DNA of 64,000 nt, from the NCBI RefSeq assembly GCF_000472425.1, contig NZ_AXAI01000008.1:62001-126000 (forward strand), in the 5' to 3' direction. Source of the DNA: Bradyrhizobium sp. Tv2a-2. GTDB lineage: Bacteria; Pseudomonadota; Alphaproteobacteria; Rhizobiales; Xanthobacteraceae. Position 1 is the stretch's first letter. The number at the start of each line of letters is the position of its first letter. This document shows positions 42,127-50,807 of this stretch, in pieces. Both the position numbers and the translations under genes were made by a program. A model generated the notes under the pieces. It saw nothing but the letters and a program-made list of their open reading frames with translations, did not search any database and was not told where the DNA came from.

Positions 42127-42308
42127 GCATCTTCTCCTGTTGAGATCGTGAGTTCGGTGAACCTGCCCGAAATCAGGACCTTTGGATGTTACCCCAAGGC
42201 CTGCGGACAGGAACCTCCCTTGCTCAGAAAAATTCCCGACACCGGCTTTTATTTGTCGGAGCCTTGCCGTTCCAGTGCTCAAACGTTGCAGCTGAAATGG
42301 CCAGAATA

Positions 42309-42354
42309 AACGAATTGTCATCGAATGAACGAATTGTCATCGAGATGAACGAAG
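42309..42354 (+). repeat. short tandem repeat, unit AACGAATTGTCATCGA
   Basis: Two adjacent units (42309-42327 and 42328-42347) of about 19 bases are nearly identical, followed by a partial third (AACGAAG). It lies 110 bp upstream of the His-rich secreted protein gene and could hold regulator sites. Confidence 0.5.
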
Positions 42355-42464
42355 TCCGTCTGTTCGTTTCAGAACGGGTTCAGCGTGGAACGCTTAGGCT
42401 CAGTGCCATGATCGACGAGTCCGGCGCGTCCGGTACCTCGATCGTCGAGCACAAGGAGACAACC

Positions 42465-42725
42465 ATGCTGAAGACGATTTCCGCAGCCCTGATTGCGACC
42501 TCATTGATCGCGGCGCCGGCGCTCGCCGCCAATTCCGGCACCACCACGGGCACGGCGAATACGACCAACCAGTCGAAGCCGACCGCCGATACGAGCACCC
42601 CCGCGCCGAAGGCCGCCAAGGTGACCTCGGCCAAGGGCAAGAAGCTGCACACGAGTGCCAAGGCGAGCCATCATCACACCAAGAAGATCAGTCTGCACAA
42701 GACCCATTCGAAGACCCCTGCCTAG
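42465..42725 (+). CDS. small His-rich secreted protein
   Basis: 86 residues from the ATG at 42465 behind AAGGAGACAACC. Signal peptide (ISAALIATSLIAAPALA-A), then a Thr/Ala/Lys-rich segment and a C-terminal cluster of histidines (KASHHHTKKISLHKTHSK). It matches a small family of His-rich proteins found in Bradyrhizobium. Metal binding is possible; function is unknown. Confidence 0.6.
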   Translation: MLKTISAALIATSLIAAPALAANSGTTTGTANTTNQSKPTADTSTPAPKAAKVTSAKGKKLHTSAKASHHHTKKISLHKTHSKTPA

Positions 42726-42959
42726 GTTGCTTCGAAGGTCTCGACCAGGCCGGTCGCATCAGCCTCCAAGCGTGGCTGACAAGGCGTCCGCCCCGCGCGG
42801 CTGATCCGTTGCCCCTTCCGCGCCGGCGGTGTCAGGCCCGGCTCGCTCCATCCGTCCCCGGGGTGGAAGCGGGCCGGGCACTGTTTTTGGATAGTCTGAA
42901 AAGCCGATTTTCTTTTCGTCGCTGACGGTTTAGAAGGCCGCCCATCGTGCGCGAGACCT

Positions 42960-43406
42960 TTGAACCTTTCAGAACACGAGTTGCACTTGGTTAGACCAGC
43001 AAGGCTCCTTGCCATCCTGTTGCTGCCGCTTGCACTTGCGGCTTGCTTCGGGAGCGATGAGAGCGGGCCGCCTTCATTCATGGAAGATTCCAGCGCCCCG
43101 CAGCCTTTTCCCGAGAACTACCGCACCGAGCTGCTGGCATTCATGAAAACCTATCTGAACAACCCGGTCGGCGTGCGCAATGCCACGATGGCCGATCCGG
43201 TCCAGCGCACGGTCGGGGGCAGGGTCCGCTATGTGAGCTGCCTGCGCTTCTCCGAACCTCAGTCGGACGGGAGCTATCGCGAGCCGCGCGAGCGCGCGGT
43301 GCTCTTCATCAACGGGCGGCTCGATCGGATATTGCCTAACACGGCCGACGCGTGCGCCGGCGTCAACTACGCGCCGTTCCCGGAACTGGAAAGAATGACC
43401 CGGTAA
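42960..43406 (+). CDS. lipoprotein of unknown function
   Basis: 148 residues from a TTG at 42960 (GTG or TTG starts slightly downstream are also possible). The lipobox LALAAC places the modified Cys at residue 29. The mature protein (ENYRTELLAFMKTYLNNPVGVRNATMADPVQ...VRYVSCLRFSEPQSDG) resembles a conserved rhizobial lipoprotein type with one further cysteine pair (VSC, DAC). Function is unknown. Confidence 0.6.
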   Translation: MNLSEHELHLVRPARLLAILLLPLALAACFGSDESGPPSFMEDSSAPQPFPENYRTELLAFMKTYLNNPVGVRNATMADPVQRTVGGRVRYVSCLRFSEPQSDGSYREPRERAVLFINGRLDRILPNTADACAGVNYAPFPELERMTR

Positions 43407-43662
43407 ATCGGGTCGGGAACCGGACGCGGAGCGCCGCAATAGGTTCAATTTTCCGAGAGGACTGAACTGGCCCGCAACCCTGTTCGACAGATAAGGGCGG
43501 GAGATCGTTCGCCGTTTGCGAAAAATTGACGTGGGATGGAACAAAAGCGCGCTGTTGCCGCGCCGTCGCATTCGGAAACGATCACAGCTGCGGCACCGCC
43601 ACCCGGCAACCAAATTGGGGCCACGTTGTTTGCTAGGGTGCCACCGCATAAAGGGGATTTCG

Positions 43663-44373
43663 ATGAAAAGACTTCTATTTGGCGCGGCTGCCTTGATCGT
43701 TTTTGCAGGCCCCGTCATGGCCGCGGATATGCCGGCGCGCACCTATACCAAGGCGCCCGTCTACACCCCGCCGCAGGCGATCTATAACTGGACCGGCTTC
43801 TATGTCGGCGGCCATATCGGTGGCGCCTGGGCCGGCGACAACAGCCTGACGAGCAATGACGGCCGCTTCCTCGGCGGCGTGCAGGGCGGTTTCGATTACC
43901 AGTTCGCGACCAACTGGGTGGTCGGTGCCGAGGCCCAGTACAGCTGGCTGACGAACGGCGGCTCCAGCGTCGCGTTTCCTGGCGCAGGCTTGATCACCAG
44001 CAAGAACGATCAGATCGGCTCGGTGACCGGCCGGTTCGGCTACACCTGGGGGCCGGCACTGCTGTACGCCAAGGGCGGTTATGCCTGGCGTGACAATCAG
44101 AACATCGGGGTGAGCGTCGCCGGCACACCAGCGGCCTTCACGACCGACGGCAACCACAAGGACGGCTGGACCGTCGGCGCCGGCCTCGAATACATGTTCG
44201 CGCCGAACTGGTCGGCCAAGGCGGAATACCAGTATTACAATTTCGGCAGCACAACCTTCACCAGCGGACCGGCGCCGATCGTCGGCAACCGCTATCGCGA
44301 CGACGATCACACCGTGAAGGTCGGCGTGAACTATCGCTTCGGTTGGGGCGGCCCCGTTCAGTCCAGATACTGA
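43663..44373 (+). CDS. Omp25-like outer membrane beta-barrel protein
   Basis: 236 residues from the ATG at 43663 behind AAGGGGATTTCG. Signal peptide (LLFGAAALIVFAGPVMA-A), then the family start NWTGFYVGGHIGGAWAG and alternating amphipathic strands ending in VNYRFGWGG...RY, with a terminal aromatic residue as barrel proteins need. This family of small porin-like proteins is abundant in rhizobia and Brucella. A strong terminator follows at 44407. Confidence 0.85.
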   Translation: MKRLLFGAAALIVFAGPVMAADMPARTYTKAPVYTPPQAIYNWTGFYVGGHIGGAWAGDNSLTSNDGRFLGGVQGGFDYQFATNWVVGAEAQYSWLTNGGSSVAFPGAGLITSKNDQIGSVTGRFGYTWGPALLYAKGGYAWRDNQNIGVSVAGTPAAFTTDGNHKDGWTVGAGLEYMFAPNWSAKAEYQYYNFGSTTFTSGPAPIVGNRYRDDDHTVKVGVNYRFGWGGPVQSRY

Positions 44374-44406
44374 CGCGCGACGTTCTTCAACTTTCTCGAA
44401 TGGCAC

Positions 44407-44430
44407 GGGCCGGCTTGATGCCGGCCCTTT
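44407..44430 (+). terminator. rho-independent terminator after the barrel gene
   Basis: GGGCCGGC (44407-44414) pairs with GCCGGCCC (44420-44427), then TTT. The 5-base loop and following T-rich stretch make it a good terminator for the gene ending at 44373. Confidence 0.75.
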
Positions 44431-44534
44431 CATTTGGGCCACGCGCTCACACTGTCAAAAATATTTTCAGGAATCGCGAAACTTTCGTCACGTTTCGGTT
44501 ATTATGTTCCAGCCGGGCAGGTGGATTACAAAAC

Positions 44535-44774
44535 ATGCGTATCTTGGTGGCGATGCTGATCGTGTCTGCGGTCGCGCTGCCGTGCTCGGGGCGGACCATT
44601 CTCAAATCCGAACCGCTGGTGCTGGCGCCTTATGAGGTCGCCTATGTGCAGGATATGTCCTGCCCGGCCGGCAAGGTTCTGAAGGTGACGGGGTCGATCC
44701 GGGGACTGCATCGCAAGCGGGAGTGTGTGGCACTTTCGGGCGACCAGGCCTCACTCGCGGTCGCGGTGCCGTAG
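44535..44774 (+). CDS. small secreted protein, DUF6719-like
   Basis: 79 residues from the ATG at 44535. A signal peptide (ILVAMLIVSAVALPCSG-R) is followed by TILKSEPLVLAPYEVAYVQDMSCPAGKVLKVTGS, the layout of a small family of Bradyrhizobium secreted proteins with one conserved disulfide (SCPAGK...KRECV). Function unknown. Confidence 0.6.
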   Translation: MRILVAMLIVSAVALPCSGRTILKSEPLVLAPYEVAYVQDMSCPAGKVLKVTGSIRGLHRKRECVALSGDQASLAVAVP

Positions 44775-44829
44775 CGGCTTTCTCGCCTCGCGGCTTTTGT
44801 TCGGCAGAACCGATCGATGGACATCCGGG

Positions 44830-45078
44830 CTAGAACTGCGGCTCGCGGTCAGCCTCGCGTTCGGCGTCGGCTCGATTTTGCTCAGGATCCTCCAGCGGAT
44901 CCGTCGGGCAAGGGCGGATTTCATAGTCGTTGTCGAGCAGAGGGTGCGGGTTCGCCCCGTCATCTTCCATTGCGACGTCGACCACGAGGCCGCTTTTGCG
45001 GGCAAGCTTCCAGACATCTGCCTCGGTCGGGTAGGACTTGCTGATTTTAGCCCCATCCGAAAACAGCGCATAAGGCAT
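44830..45078 (-). CDS. conserved hypothetical protein
   Basis: 82 residues starting MPYALFSDGAKISKSYPTEA. A compact start (DVWKLARKSGLVVDVAME) leads to an acidic, disordered C-terminus (PLEDPEQNRADAEREADREPQF). Proteins with this start recur in Bradyrhizobium, as I recall. GGGAGCCAAACC precedes the ATG. Function is unknown. Confidence 0.6.
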   Translation of the reverse strand: MPYALFSDGAKISKSYPTEADVWKLARKSGLVVDVAMEDDGANPHPLLDNDYEIRPCPTDPLEDPEQNRADAEREADREPQF

Positions 45079-45238
45079 GGTTTGGCTCCCTATGAGCCCG
45101 GTTCAACGCTGGCCCGGCGTTGGGGTTCCGCGACGGGTTGGGTGCCGGCGGGCCTGGTTTCCGGCGTGCCTTGAGTCCTTAACGAGGCGTAAATCTCAAG
45201 AAAAAGAATCCCCGAGACTCCGCGGCCAGAATCGCTGG

Positions 45239-45358
45239 ATGGTTCTGCCCATGGGAACCATGCTCCATACATTTTGTGAGCGCGCGCAGTTCACCCTTGC
45301 AGTGGGGCTGCTCGCCGCCTGCGCTGCGAATGTTGCACTGGTGTGGGCTTTTCTCTGA
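45239..45358 (+). CDS. possible 39-aa membrane micro-protein
   Basis: A short frame MVLPMGTMLHTFCERAQFT followed by one membrane helix (LAVGLLAACAANVALVWAF). There are three ATGs close together and no good ribosome site, so the call rests on the clean hydrophobic segment only. Confidence 0.3.
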   Translation: MVLPMGTMLHTFCERAQFTLAVGLLAACAANVALVWAFL

Positions 45359-45390
45359 TCTATGCCGGACGTGGCCCGAGGCCGTGCCTC

Positions 45391-45487
45391 AAAGCATGAT
45401 CCGGAAAAGTGTGTAGCGGATTCAAAAAAGATCATGCTCGATCAAAGATCTAAAGCACGATGACGCAACCAAATCTCATCGCGCTTA
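45391..45487. repeat. two-hairpin intergenic repeat, family 1, copy C
   Basis: AAAGCATGATCCGGAAAAGTG pairs with AAAAAAGATCATGCT, then AAAGCACGATG with CATCGCGCTT. It ends inside the stop codon of the minus-strand gene at 45485-45877, as copy B begins inside a stop codon. Confidence 0.75.
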
Positions 45488-45877
45488 GTCTCGCGGGCGG
45501 GGTGGCGGCGGCCCATCCTCGATCGCGGCGCGAAGCCGGGCCAGCGTGGCACTGAAATACTCCTCGCGCTCCCGGTTGAAGCGCTCCTGATGGGCGCGAA
45601 AGCTCGCGATCCGGCTCTTCAGCTCGCGCTGAAAGTCGCTCGGGACCACTGGCCGCGGCGCCGCGGAAGGCGCCACGGGAACAGGCTCAGGGTTCTTCAG
45701 GGTCTCGGCTATGGTCGGGAGTGCAGGCGATGCAGCGGCAGGTGCGCGCGATGGTGGTGGGGGAGGCTCCGGCACAACCGAGGGCAACGGTTCACCGGCA
45801 TCCTTCCTGCCGGTAACCGACTGAACAAAGGCCAGCGTCTGCGCGATCAACGCGTCGCGTTCTCGCATCCACTTCAT
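45485..45877 (-). CDS. conserved hypothetical protein with a Pro-rich middle
   Basis: 130 residues from the ATG at 45877 (MKWMRERDALIAQTLAFVQSV). A short helix, a Pro/Ala-rich linker (residues 25-90), and a C-terminal helical segment (DFQRELKSRIASFRAHQERFNREREEYFSATLARLRAAIE) that looks like a coiled coil. Function is unknown. Confidence 0.55.
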   Translation of the reverse strand: MKWMRERDALIAQTLAFVQSVTGRKDAGEPLPSVVPEPPPPPSRAPAAASPALPTIAETLKNPEPVPVAPSAAPRPVVPSDFQRELKSRIASFRAHQERFNREREEYFSATLARLRAAIEDGPPPPRPRD

Positions 45878-46061
45878 GGCACACCTCAGCGAGGCCGATT
45901 GCAGCAAAGCGGAACGGCTGAATCAAGAGAGTTGTCAGTGTGTTGCCGGTGCAAATAGCAGTTTAGGTTAAAGGTGATAATTTTGCTACAAGGGTGCGGT
46001 AAAAAATTACCGTGTCGCGGCTGGGCTCCGCGTGCGGCCTGATGAATGCCGGGAGGTTGCT

Positions 46062-46310
46062 CTACTCGCCGTTCACCCGGCCCGCCGTCATGATGGCGCG
46101 GTCGGCGGAATCGCGCGGCGTGCCGTGGTTGATCAGCGCGAGCGGGGCGCCGCGGGGCGGACCAGCAGCGCCTCCAACCCTTGCGGGGGCGCAGCCGGCA
46201 TGGGGATGCGGAGATCCTCGGCATAGAACTGTGCCGCCCGTACTGCGGAAGGCCTCGACGGCGCGAGCTGCAGAAGCGTGAAAGTGCCGCGCTGCGCGGC
46301 ATGACGCACG
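46062..46310 (-). pseudogene. frameshifted remnant of a dienelactone-hydrolase-like gene
   Basis: Two overlapping minus-strand frames carry successive parts of one protein. One frame reads FYAEDLRIPMPAAPPQGLEA then LLVRPA, and about 15 bases later a different frame continues APLALINHGTPRDSADRA then stops. Joined, this is the start of an alpha/beta hydrolase of the dienelactone type with its HG oxyanion motif. The rest of the enzyme is missing, so the gene is both shifted and truncated. Confidence 0.55.
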
Positions 46311-46332
46311 AAGTATCATGACGCTCGAAGCC

Positions 46333-46491
46333 TCACGCCGCCCGGCGCGCGGCGCCGGACAGCAGCGCCATCCGCCGCCGGCATTCGGCGGCGAACGACT
46401 TCAGCCGCTCGACGGTGAGTGTGTCGGTGATGCACATCGAAAGCCGCTCGGCGCGTGCTGCCTGGTCGCGGAGATTGTCGATCTCGTCCAT
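46333..46491 (-). CDS. 52-aa conserved hypothetical protein
   Basis: ATG at about 46489-46491 with GGAGACGGGG upstream. The peptide MDEIDNLRDQAARAERLSMC, then ITDTLTVERLKSFAAECRRRMALL, is a basic helical protein. As I recall it, this pattern recurs in other Bradyrhizobium genomes. Longer overlapping frames in the region do not have a ribosome site. Function is unknown. Confidence 0.5.
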   Translation of the reverse strand: MDEIDNLRDQAARAERLSMCITDTLTVERLKSFAAECRRRMALLSGAARRAA

Positions 46492-46791
46492 GCCCCGTCT
46501 CCTTTGGCAGGGACAATTTGAAGCGAATTGCTTCGTTCCGACAGTGCTGCGGTCATGGCTAATGGCCGGTTAATGGGTCTGCGATGAGGAGCCCGCGTTC
46601 TTCGCGTGAATCGCAAACGCGCGAACGACAGTTGGAAGGGCCTCGCGACGAACAGGAGATGTTGGCGGATCGAGCGGGCGGGCTGACGGCGAAAGCGATC
46701 GGAAAAAACATCTCCGTAGGACTACGAGGTCCGCGTCCCCCGAGCTGCGAATCACTTAAGCTACACGCGCTGTACCTTGGAAGGTGGGCCC
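46492..46791. other. 300-bp intergenic region
   Basis: I see no gene. Short frames here do not carry ribosome sites or recognisable sequence. Two small plus-strand genes follow. Confidence 0.4.
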
Positions 46792-47040
46792 ATGGCCGAC
46801 ACTTTGGAGCGAGACGTACAAGCGTTGAAGGAGTGGTTGCGGCAGGCCTGGAGCTATCTGGCGCATGCCTCGCTCACCCGCTTCGAGCGGCAGGAAATCC
46901 GCAACCAGATCAAGCAGACGGATGCCGAACTCAGGAAGTGCCTGCAGAGGATCGCGGCACAGAACCAGGCGCGACACGGCACACAAGCCGCGCACTTGCA
47001 GACCTCGTCGCGACCGGACTTTCGGATCTTCAATATTTGA
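46792..47040 (+). CDS. conserved small helical protein
   Basis: 82 residues from the ATG at 46792 behind GGAAGGTGGGCCC. The sequence MADTLERDVQALKEWLRQAWS then YLAHASLTRFERQEIRNQIKQ is helical and charged, possibly a coiled coil. It is followed by a small secreted protein gene on the same strand. Function is unknown. Confidence 0.55.
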   Translation: MADTLERDVQALKEWLRQAWSYLAHASLTRFERQEIRNQIKQTDAELRKCLQRIAAQNQARHGTQAAHLQTSSRPDFRIFNI

Positions 47041-47110
47041 GGGGCTGCTGTTTCCGCCATCCGGACGGCCCGGCCGAACTGTTGCCGGAATTGTCCCGAA
47101 GGGTCGGGCT

Positions 47111-47332
47111 ATGCGCAAGCTTGGGATTGCAGCAGCCCTGTTCTTGATCGCGCCATGCGCGGCGGCGGCAAAGACCGCTGGTATCGCGACGATGGAGGAC
47201 GCGGTTCGATTCTTTGACCGGCAATGCGGGGCCGCCCTCCTGAACGATATTGCATCGGCAAATGCAGCAGCGATTGCACCAGGCCGTTCCCGGCTTGCTG
47301 TCCAAGAAGAATGGGCCGCGTTCGCGCGGTAA
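47111..47332 (+). CDS. small secreted hypothetical protein
   Basis: 73 residues from the ATG at 47111. A signal peptide (RKLGIAAALFLIAPCAAAA-K) precedes a mature peptide of about 54 residues with one cysteine. The start shares its frame with no other strong candidate. Function is unknown. Confidence 0.45.
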   Translation: MRKLGIAAALFLIAPCAAAAKTAGIATMEDAVRFFDRQCGAALLNDIASANAAAIAPGRSRLAVQEEWAAFAR

Positions 47333-47453
47333 ACCAAACGTCAGCGGCACATGAACCCGAAGCCTCCTGACCTCGTTGAAATAGATCGACCATGAGCAAA
47401 TACTGAAGTCGAAGCTCGGCCCGGTCGAGCTTTTAGAGTTCAAGAGGGTTCGC

Positions 47454-48167
47454 ATGAAGCCACACGTCATCTGCCTGATGGCCTCCAGCGTCGACGGCCG
47501 GACACTGCCAAGCCGCTGGCGGCCGAAGGGAGCGGCGCGAGATCTGTTCGAACGGGTGCATGACGAACTCGCGGGCGACGCCTGGCTCGTCGGCCGTGTC
47601 ACCGGCCAGGAGTTCGCAAAGGGCAAACCTTATCCCGCCTCGACCAGGGAGACCTTTCCTCGCGAGGCGTGGTTCTCGCGGCGCGACGCGAACGCGTACG
47701 GCGTGGTGCTCGACGCCCATGGCAAGATCGCGTGGGGCCGTCCCGACATCGGCGGCGATCCGATCGTCGTCGTGCTGTCCGAGACGGTTTCGGACGCCCA
47801 TTTGGCGGGCCTGCGCGGCGAGGGCGTGTCCTACATCTTCGCCGGGAAATCCGAGCTTGATCTTGCTCTCACGCTCGACATTCTCAATCGCGAACTCGGC
47901 GTGAAGCGCCTCCTGCTCGAGGGCGGAGGCGGCGTCAACGGCGCTTTTCTGCGTGCGGGGCTGATCGACGAGCTCAATCTGATCCTGTGTCCTGCTGTGG
48001 ACGGCGCGAAGGGAGCGCCAAGCGTCTTCGACTCCTCGGATGCCGAAGCCGATCAGCCGGCTCCGGTTACGGCACTGACGCTGGAGGGCAGCAAGGCGCT
48101 GGATGATGGTGCTATGTTGCTGCGATATCGGATCCAGAACTCCGGCTCCCAATCAACTCGCGGATAG
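47454..48167 (+). CDS. dihydrofolate reductase family protein (RibD C-terminal type)
   Basis: 237 residues. The start HVICLMASSVDGRTLPSRW and the central WLVGRVTGQEF, with LLLEGGGGVNGAFLRAGLIDELNLIL near the end, match the RibD C-terminal/DHFR-like reductase family that uses NADPH. The amine oxidase gene starts 9 bp downstream, so both are probably co-transcribed. The natural substrate is unknown. Confidence 0.8.
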   Translation: MKPHVICLMASSVDGRTLPSRWRPKGAARDLFERVHDELAGDAWLVGRVTGQEFAKGKPYPASTRETFPREAWFSRRDANAYGVVLDAHGKIAWGRPDIGGDPIVVVLSETVSDAHLAGLRGEGVSYIFAGKSELDLALTLDILNRELGVKRLLLEGGGGVNGAFLRAGLIDELNLILCPAVDGAKGAPSVFDSSDAEADQPAPVTALTLEGSKALDDGAMLLRYRIQNSGSQSTRG

Positions 48168-48176
48168 AGCTCCGGC

Positions 48177-49448
48177 ATGATCCGGTCGCAGGCAGAACAT
48201 ATCGTCGTCATCGGTGCGGGCGCGGCGGGGCTGATGGCAGCCCGCGAGCTTGCGCGCGCGGGCAAGAGGGTGACGATCCTGGAGGCGCGCGATAGATGCG
48301 GCGGCCGCATCCACCCGCTTTCGCCTTCGGAATTCGGGTACAGGGCGGACGGCGGGGCCGAATTCGTCCACGGCGAGGCGCCCGTGACGCGAGCTTTGCT
48401 GCGCGAGGCCGGATTGTCGCTCCTGCCGTTGAGGGGGGCGCGATGGAACGTGGATCAGCGAGGCTTCTCGCAGGACGAAACGCGTGCCAGCCACACCGAG
48501 CGCCTTCACGAGGTCCTCGCGGCATTGGAGGCCGACCTCACTGTCGCTGATTTCCTGAAGCAGTATTTCGCAGGTCCCGAGTACGGCGAGCTGAGGCATT
48601 CCGTCCAGAGAATGGTCGAGGGCTACGATGCCGCCGATCCGGCGCGGGCAAGCGTCCTGGCGCTTCGCGACGAATGGATGAATAGCGGACGCAGCATGCA
48701 GGCGCGCATTGTCGGCGGCTACGGCGCCCTGATCGATTTCCTGACCGCCGAGTGCCGCAAGCACTGCGCCGCTATCCATCTTGGTGCCGCAGTCGGCGCC
48801 ATCGAAACGGCCGAAGGCCGCGCCTTGCTCCGTTGTGGCAACGGCGAGACCTACACGGCCGATACCGTTGTCATCACCGTGCCGCTTCCTCTCCTGCGGG
48901 AGATTGCGCTTCCGGCCGAGGCTCATAACCGGGTGGCGGCCGCCGCCGATATCGGCTTCGGCAACGTCATCAAACTCCTGCTCCGCTTCAAGTCCTGTTG
49001 GTGGGTCGACGCCAAAGGCAACGACCTTTCCGACCTGTTGTTTCTTCTGTCGGACAAGACGATCCCGGTTTGGTGGACACAGCGTCCGGCTGAACATGCC
49101 GTGCTCACGGGCTGGATCGCCGGTCCCAAGACGCACGCCTTGGCCAATTTCGACGAAAGCGAGCTGATCGAGAAAGGTCTCGCCTCGCTCGCCGATATTT
49201 TCGGGCTCTCGCCGCAGCGGTTGATGCAAGACATCGTCGCGGCGCGGGCGATCAATTGGGCCAACGATCCTTTCGCTCGCGGAGCCTATTCCTACGCCAC
49301 GCCGGACACGCGCGCGGCGCAGTCCACACTGGCAAGCCGTCAGGGTGCCATTCTGTTTTCCGGCGAAGCCGTCTACCGCGGCCCGGACATGGGAACGGTC
49401 GAGGCTGCGCTGGCGAGCGGCCTGGAAGCGGCGCGGACCATCCTCTGA
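48177..49448 (+). CDS. flavin-containing amine oxidase family protein
   Basis: 423 residues. The FAD dinucleotide-binding motif is at the start (VVIGAGAAGLMAARELARAG then EARDRCGGRI), followed by the second FAD region (RADGGAEFVHGEAPVTRALL) and the C-terminal GEAVYRGPDMGTVEAALASGLEAA typical of monoamine oxidases. It oxidises amines to imines with release of peroxide. The substrate is not predictable, but its partner reductase suggests a linked pathway. Confidence 0.8.
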   Translation: MIRSQAEHIVVIGAGAAGLMAARELARAGKRVTILEARDRCGGRIHPLSPSEFGYRADGGAEFVHGEAPVTRALLREAGLSLLPLRGARWNVDQRGFSQDETRASHTERLHEVLAALEADLTVADFLKQYFAGPEYGELRHSVQRMVEGYDAADPARASVLALRDEWMNSGRSMQARIVGGYGALIDFLTAECRKHCAAIHLGAAVGAIETAEGRALLRCGNGETYTADTVVITVPLPLLREIALPAEAHNRVAAAADIGFGNVIKLLLRFKSCWWVDAKGNDLSDLLFLLSDKTIPVWWTQRPAEHAVLTGWIAGPKTHALANFDESELIEKGLASLADIFGLSPQRLMQDIVAARAINWANDPFARGAYSYATPDTRAAQSTLASRQGAILFSGEAVYRGPDMGTVEAALASGLEAARTIL

Positions 49449-49510
49449 AGCTACTGGCCAACTCCAATAATCAGGCCGACTGCGAGCAAATCCGGCTCGC
49501 GCGCGGGGCA

Positions 49511-49546
49511 GAGAAAAGAGAAACCCCGGCCTCGTCATGCCGGGGC
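49511..49546 (-). terminator. rho-independent terminator for the barrel gene
   Basis: CCCCGGC (49524-49530) pairs with GCCGGGG (49539-49545). On the minus strand the stem is followed by TTTCTCTTTTCTC (49511-49523), the T-rich tail. It lies 28 bp after the end of the minus-strand barrel gene. Confidence 0.7.
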
Positions 49547-49573
49547 TCCGAGTTGTCGGACGACAAGGAGAGA

Positions 49574-50347
49574 TCAGTATCCGGCGACGGCCGGCCCTTC
49601 CCAATGAAACTTGTAGTTCACGCCGACCATGGCGGAGATGATCCGCGGGCGGTCGTTGAGGACTTCGAGCGGCACGCCGGCAGGAGATTTATAGTCGTGC
49701 GCGGCGCTGTCGTCGTCGGTCCAGACATAGTTGGCTTCGGCGAACACCGACCAGTTGGGCACGAACATGTATTCTAAGCCGATGCCAGCGGTGATGCCAG
49801 GATCGGTGAACTTCGCGCTTTCGACCAATGCGCCGCCAGGAGAGAACACGCTGTTTTTGTTAGTCTGGAAGGCGGCGCCGACCTTCACATAGCCAAGCAG
49901 CTGCGGCGTCCAGAGATAACCGATCCGGCCGGTTAGCAGATAGAGCTGTTGCAGATTGTTGGCCTCGGTGAACGCGGGGAAAGCCGGAATGCTGTGGCTG
50001 CCCTTGACGCTGCCGAACTCGAACTGCGACTCGACGCCGAACACCAGATTAGTGGTCTGGAAATCGCAGCCGACCTGGGCGCCGCCCATGAAGCCCGAGT
50101 CGTTCTCGCGGCCGAAATCGTCGAGTGTTGCAGTGGGCGGCGCCGTATCGATCAGCACGCGCGTCGTATCCATTCGGTTCCAGGCGCCGCCCGCGTTGCC
50201 GCCTACGTAGCATCCGCTCCAGTTGTACAGCGGGACCGGCGCCGCGCGGGGTGCTTTCATCGGAAGATCGGCCGCCGAAGCGACGCTGCTCATGCCGATC
50301 CCCAACGAGGCCGCAGCCGCAACAATCAATTTCATCCGTCGACGCAT
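49574..50347 (-). CDS. Omp25/Omp31-like outer membrane protein
   Basis: 257 residues from the ATG at 50347 behind GGGGGAATAG; a second ATG at 50335 is possible. Signal peptide (LIVAAAASLGIGMSSVASA-A), then YNWSGCYVGGNAGGAWNRMD, the family start, and strands ending in VGVNYKFHWEGPAVAGY with a terminal aromatic residue. It lies near the two-component pair, which could regulate it. Confidence 0.8.
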   Translation of the reverse strand: MRRRMKLIVAAAASLGIGMSSVASAADLPMKAPRAAPVPLYNWSGCYVGGNAGGAWNRMDTTRVLIDTAPPTATLDDFGRENDSGFMGGAQVGCDFQTTNLVFGVESQFEFGSVKGSHSIPAFPAFTEANNLQQLYLLTGRIGYLWTPQLLGYVKVGAAFQTNKNSVFSPGGALVESAKFTDPGITAGIGLEYMFVPNWSVFAEANYVWTDDDSAAHDYKSPAGVPLEVLNDRPRIISAMVGVNYKFHWEGPAVAGY

Positions 50348-50807
50348 CTATTCCCCCTGCACGGCGCTTTGCCGGCTTCATGCTGACCTTGAAGGGATTA
50401 TGAGTGAGCCGTTGGATAATGCGATGTGGGACGGCATAGGAATCGCTTGCAGAGCGTATTTTCCCGATGTGCGTTGCAGCGTCGTGACATCGCAAGTCGC
50501 TCAAAAAAATATACGGAGAATATCTTTTCCTGCTGACGATCGTCCCGCTGCAGGCGGGAACGTTTGTCACTGCATATTTTCCCGAACGAACTCCAGTCGT
50601 CGAACGGGAAGCGTTTGCTGCACGTTTCGTCAGCGAGCGCGGCTCGAACGTCGCGCACGGCGAGATTCGGATCGGAGTCCATTATTTCTATACGCATGTC
50701 GAGAGGGTGGTGCTGACGACCTTTCAACCCTGATCCAGCAGCGTCCAACTTGACGATCACGACGTAGCAGAATCTGCGCGGCGAACGCAGGAGCGTGCAC
50801 GCCCATT
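50348..50807. other. 460-bp intergenic region
   Basis: It holds the promoter of the outer membrane protein gene and the end of the response regulator transcript. A minus-strand frame of 120 residues starting at 50760 and an overlapping plus-strand frame exist, but neither has a ribosome site or recognisable sequence. Confidence 0.4.

Noticed and set aside
48153..49604. A 483-codon minus-strand frame opposite the amine oxidase
   Set aside because: Antisense to a gene with clear FAD motifs and without recognisable protein sequence.
50398..50760. A 120-codon minus-strand frame between the barrel gene and the response regulator
   Set aside because: GTG start without a ribosome site, mixed sequence and an overlapping frame on the other strand; not enough support for a gene.
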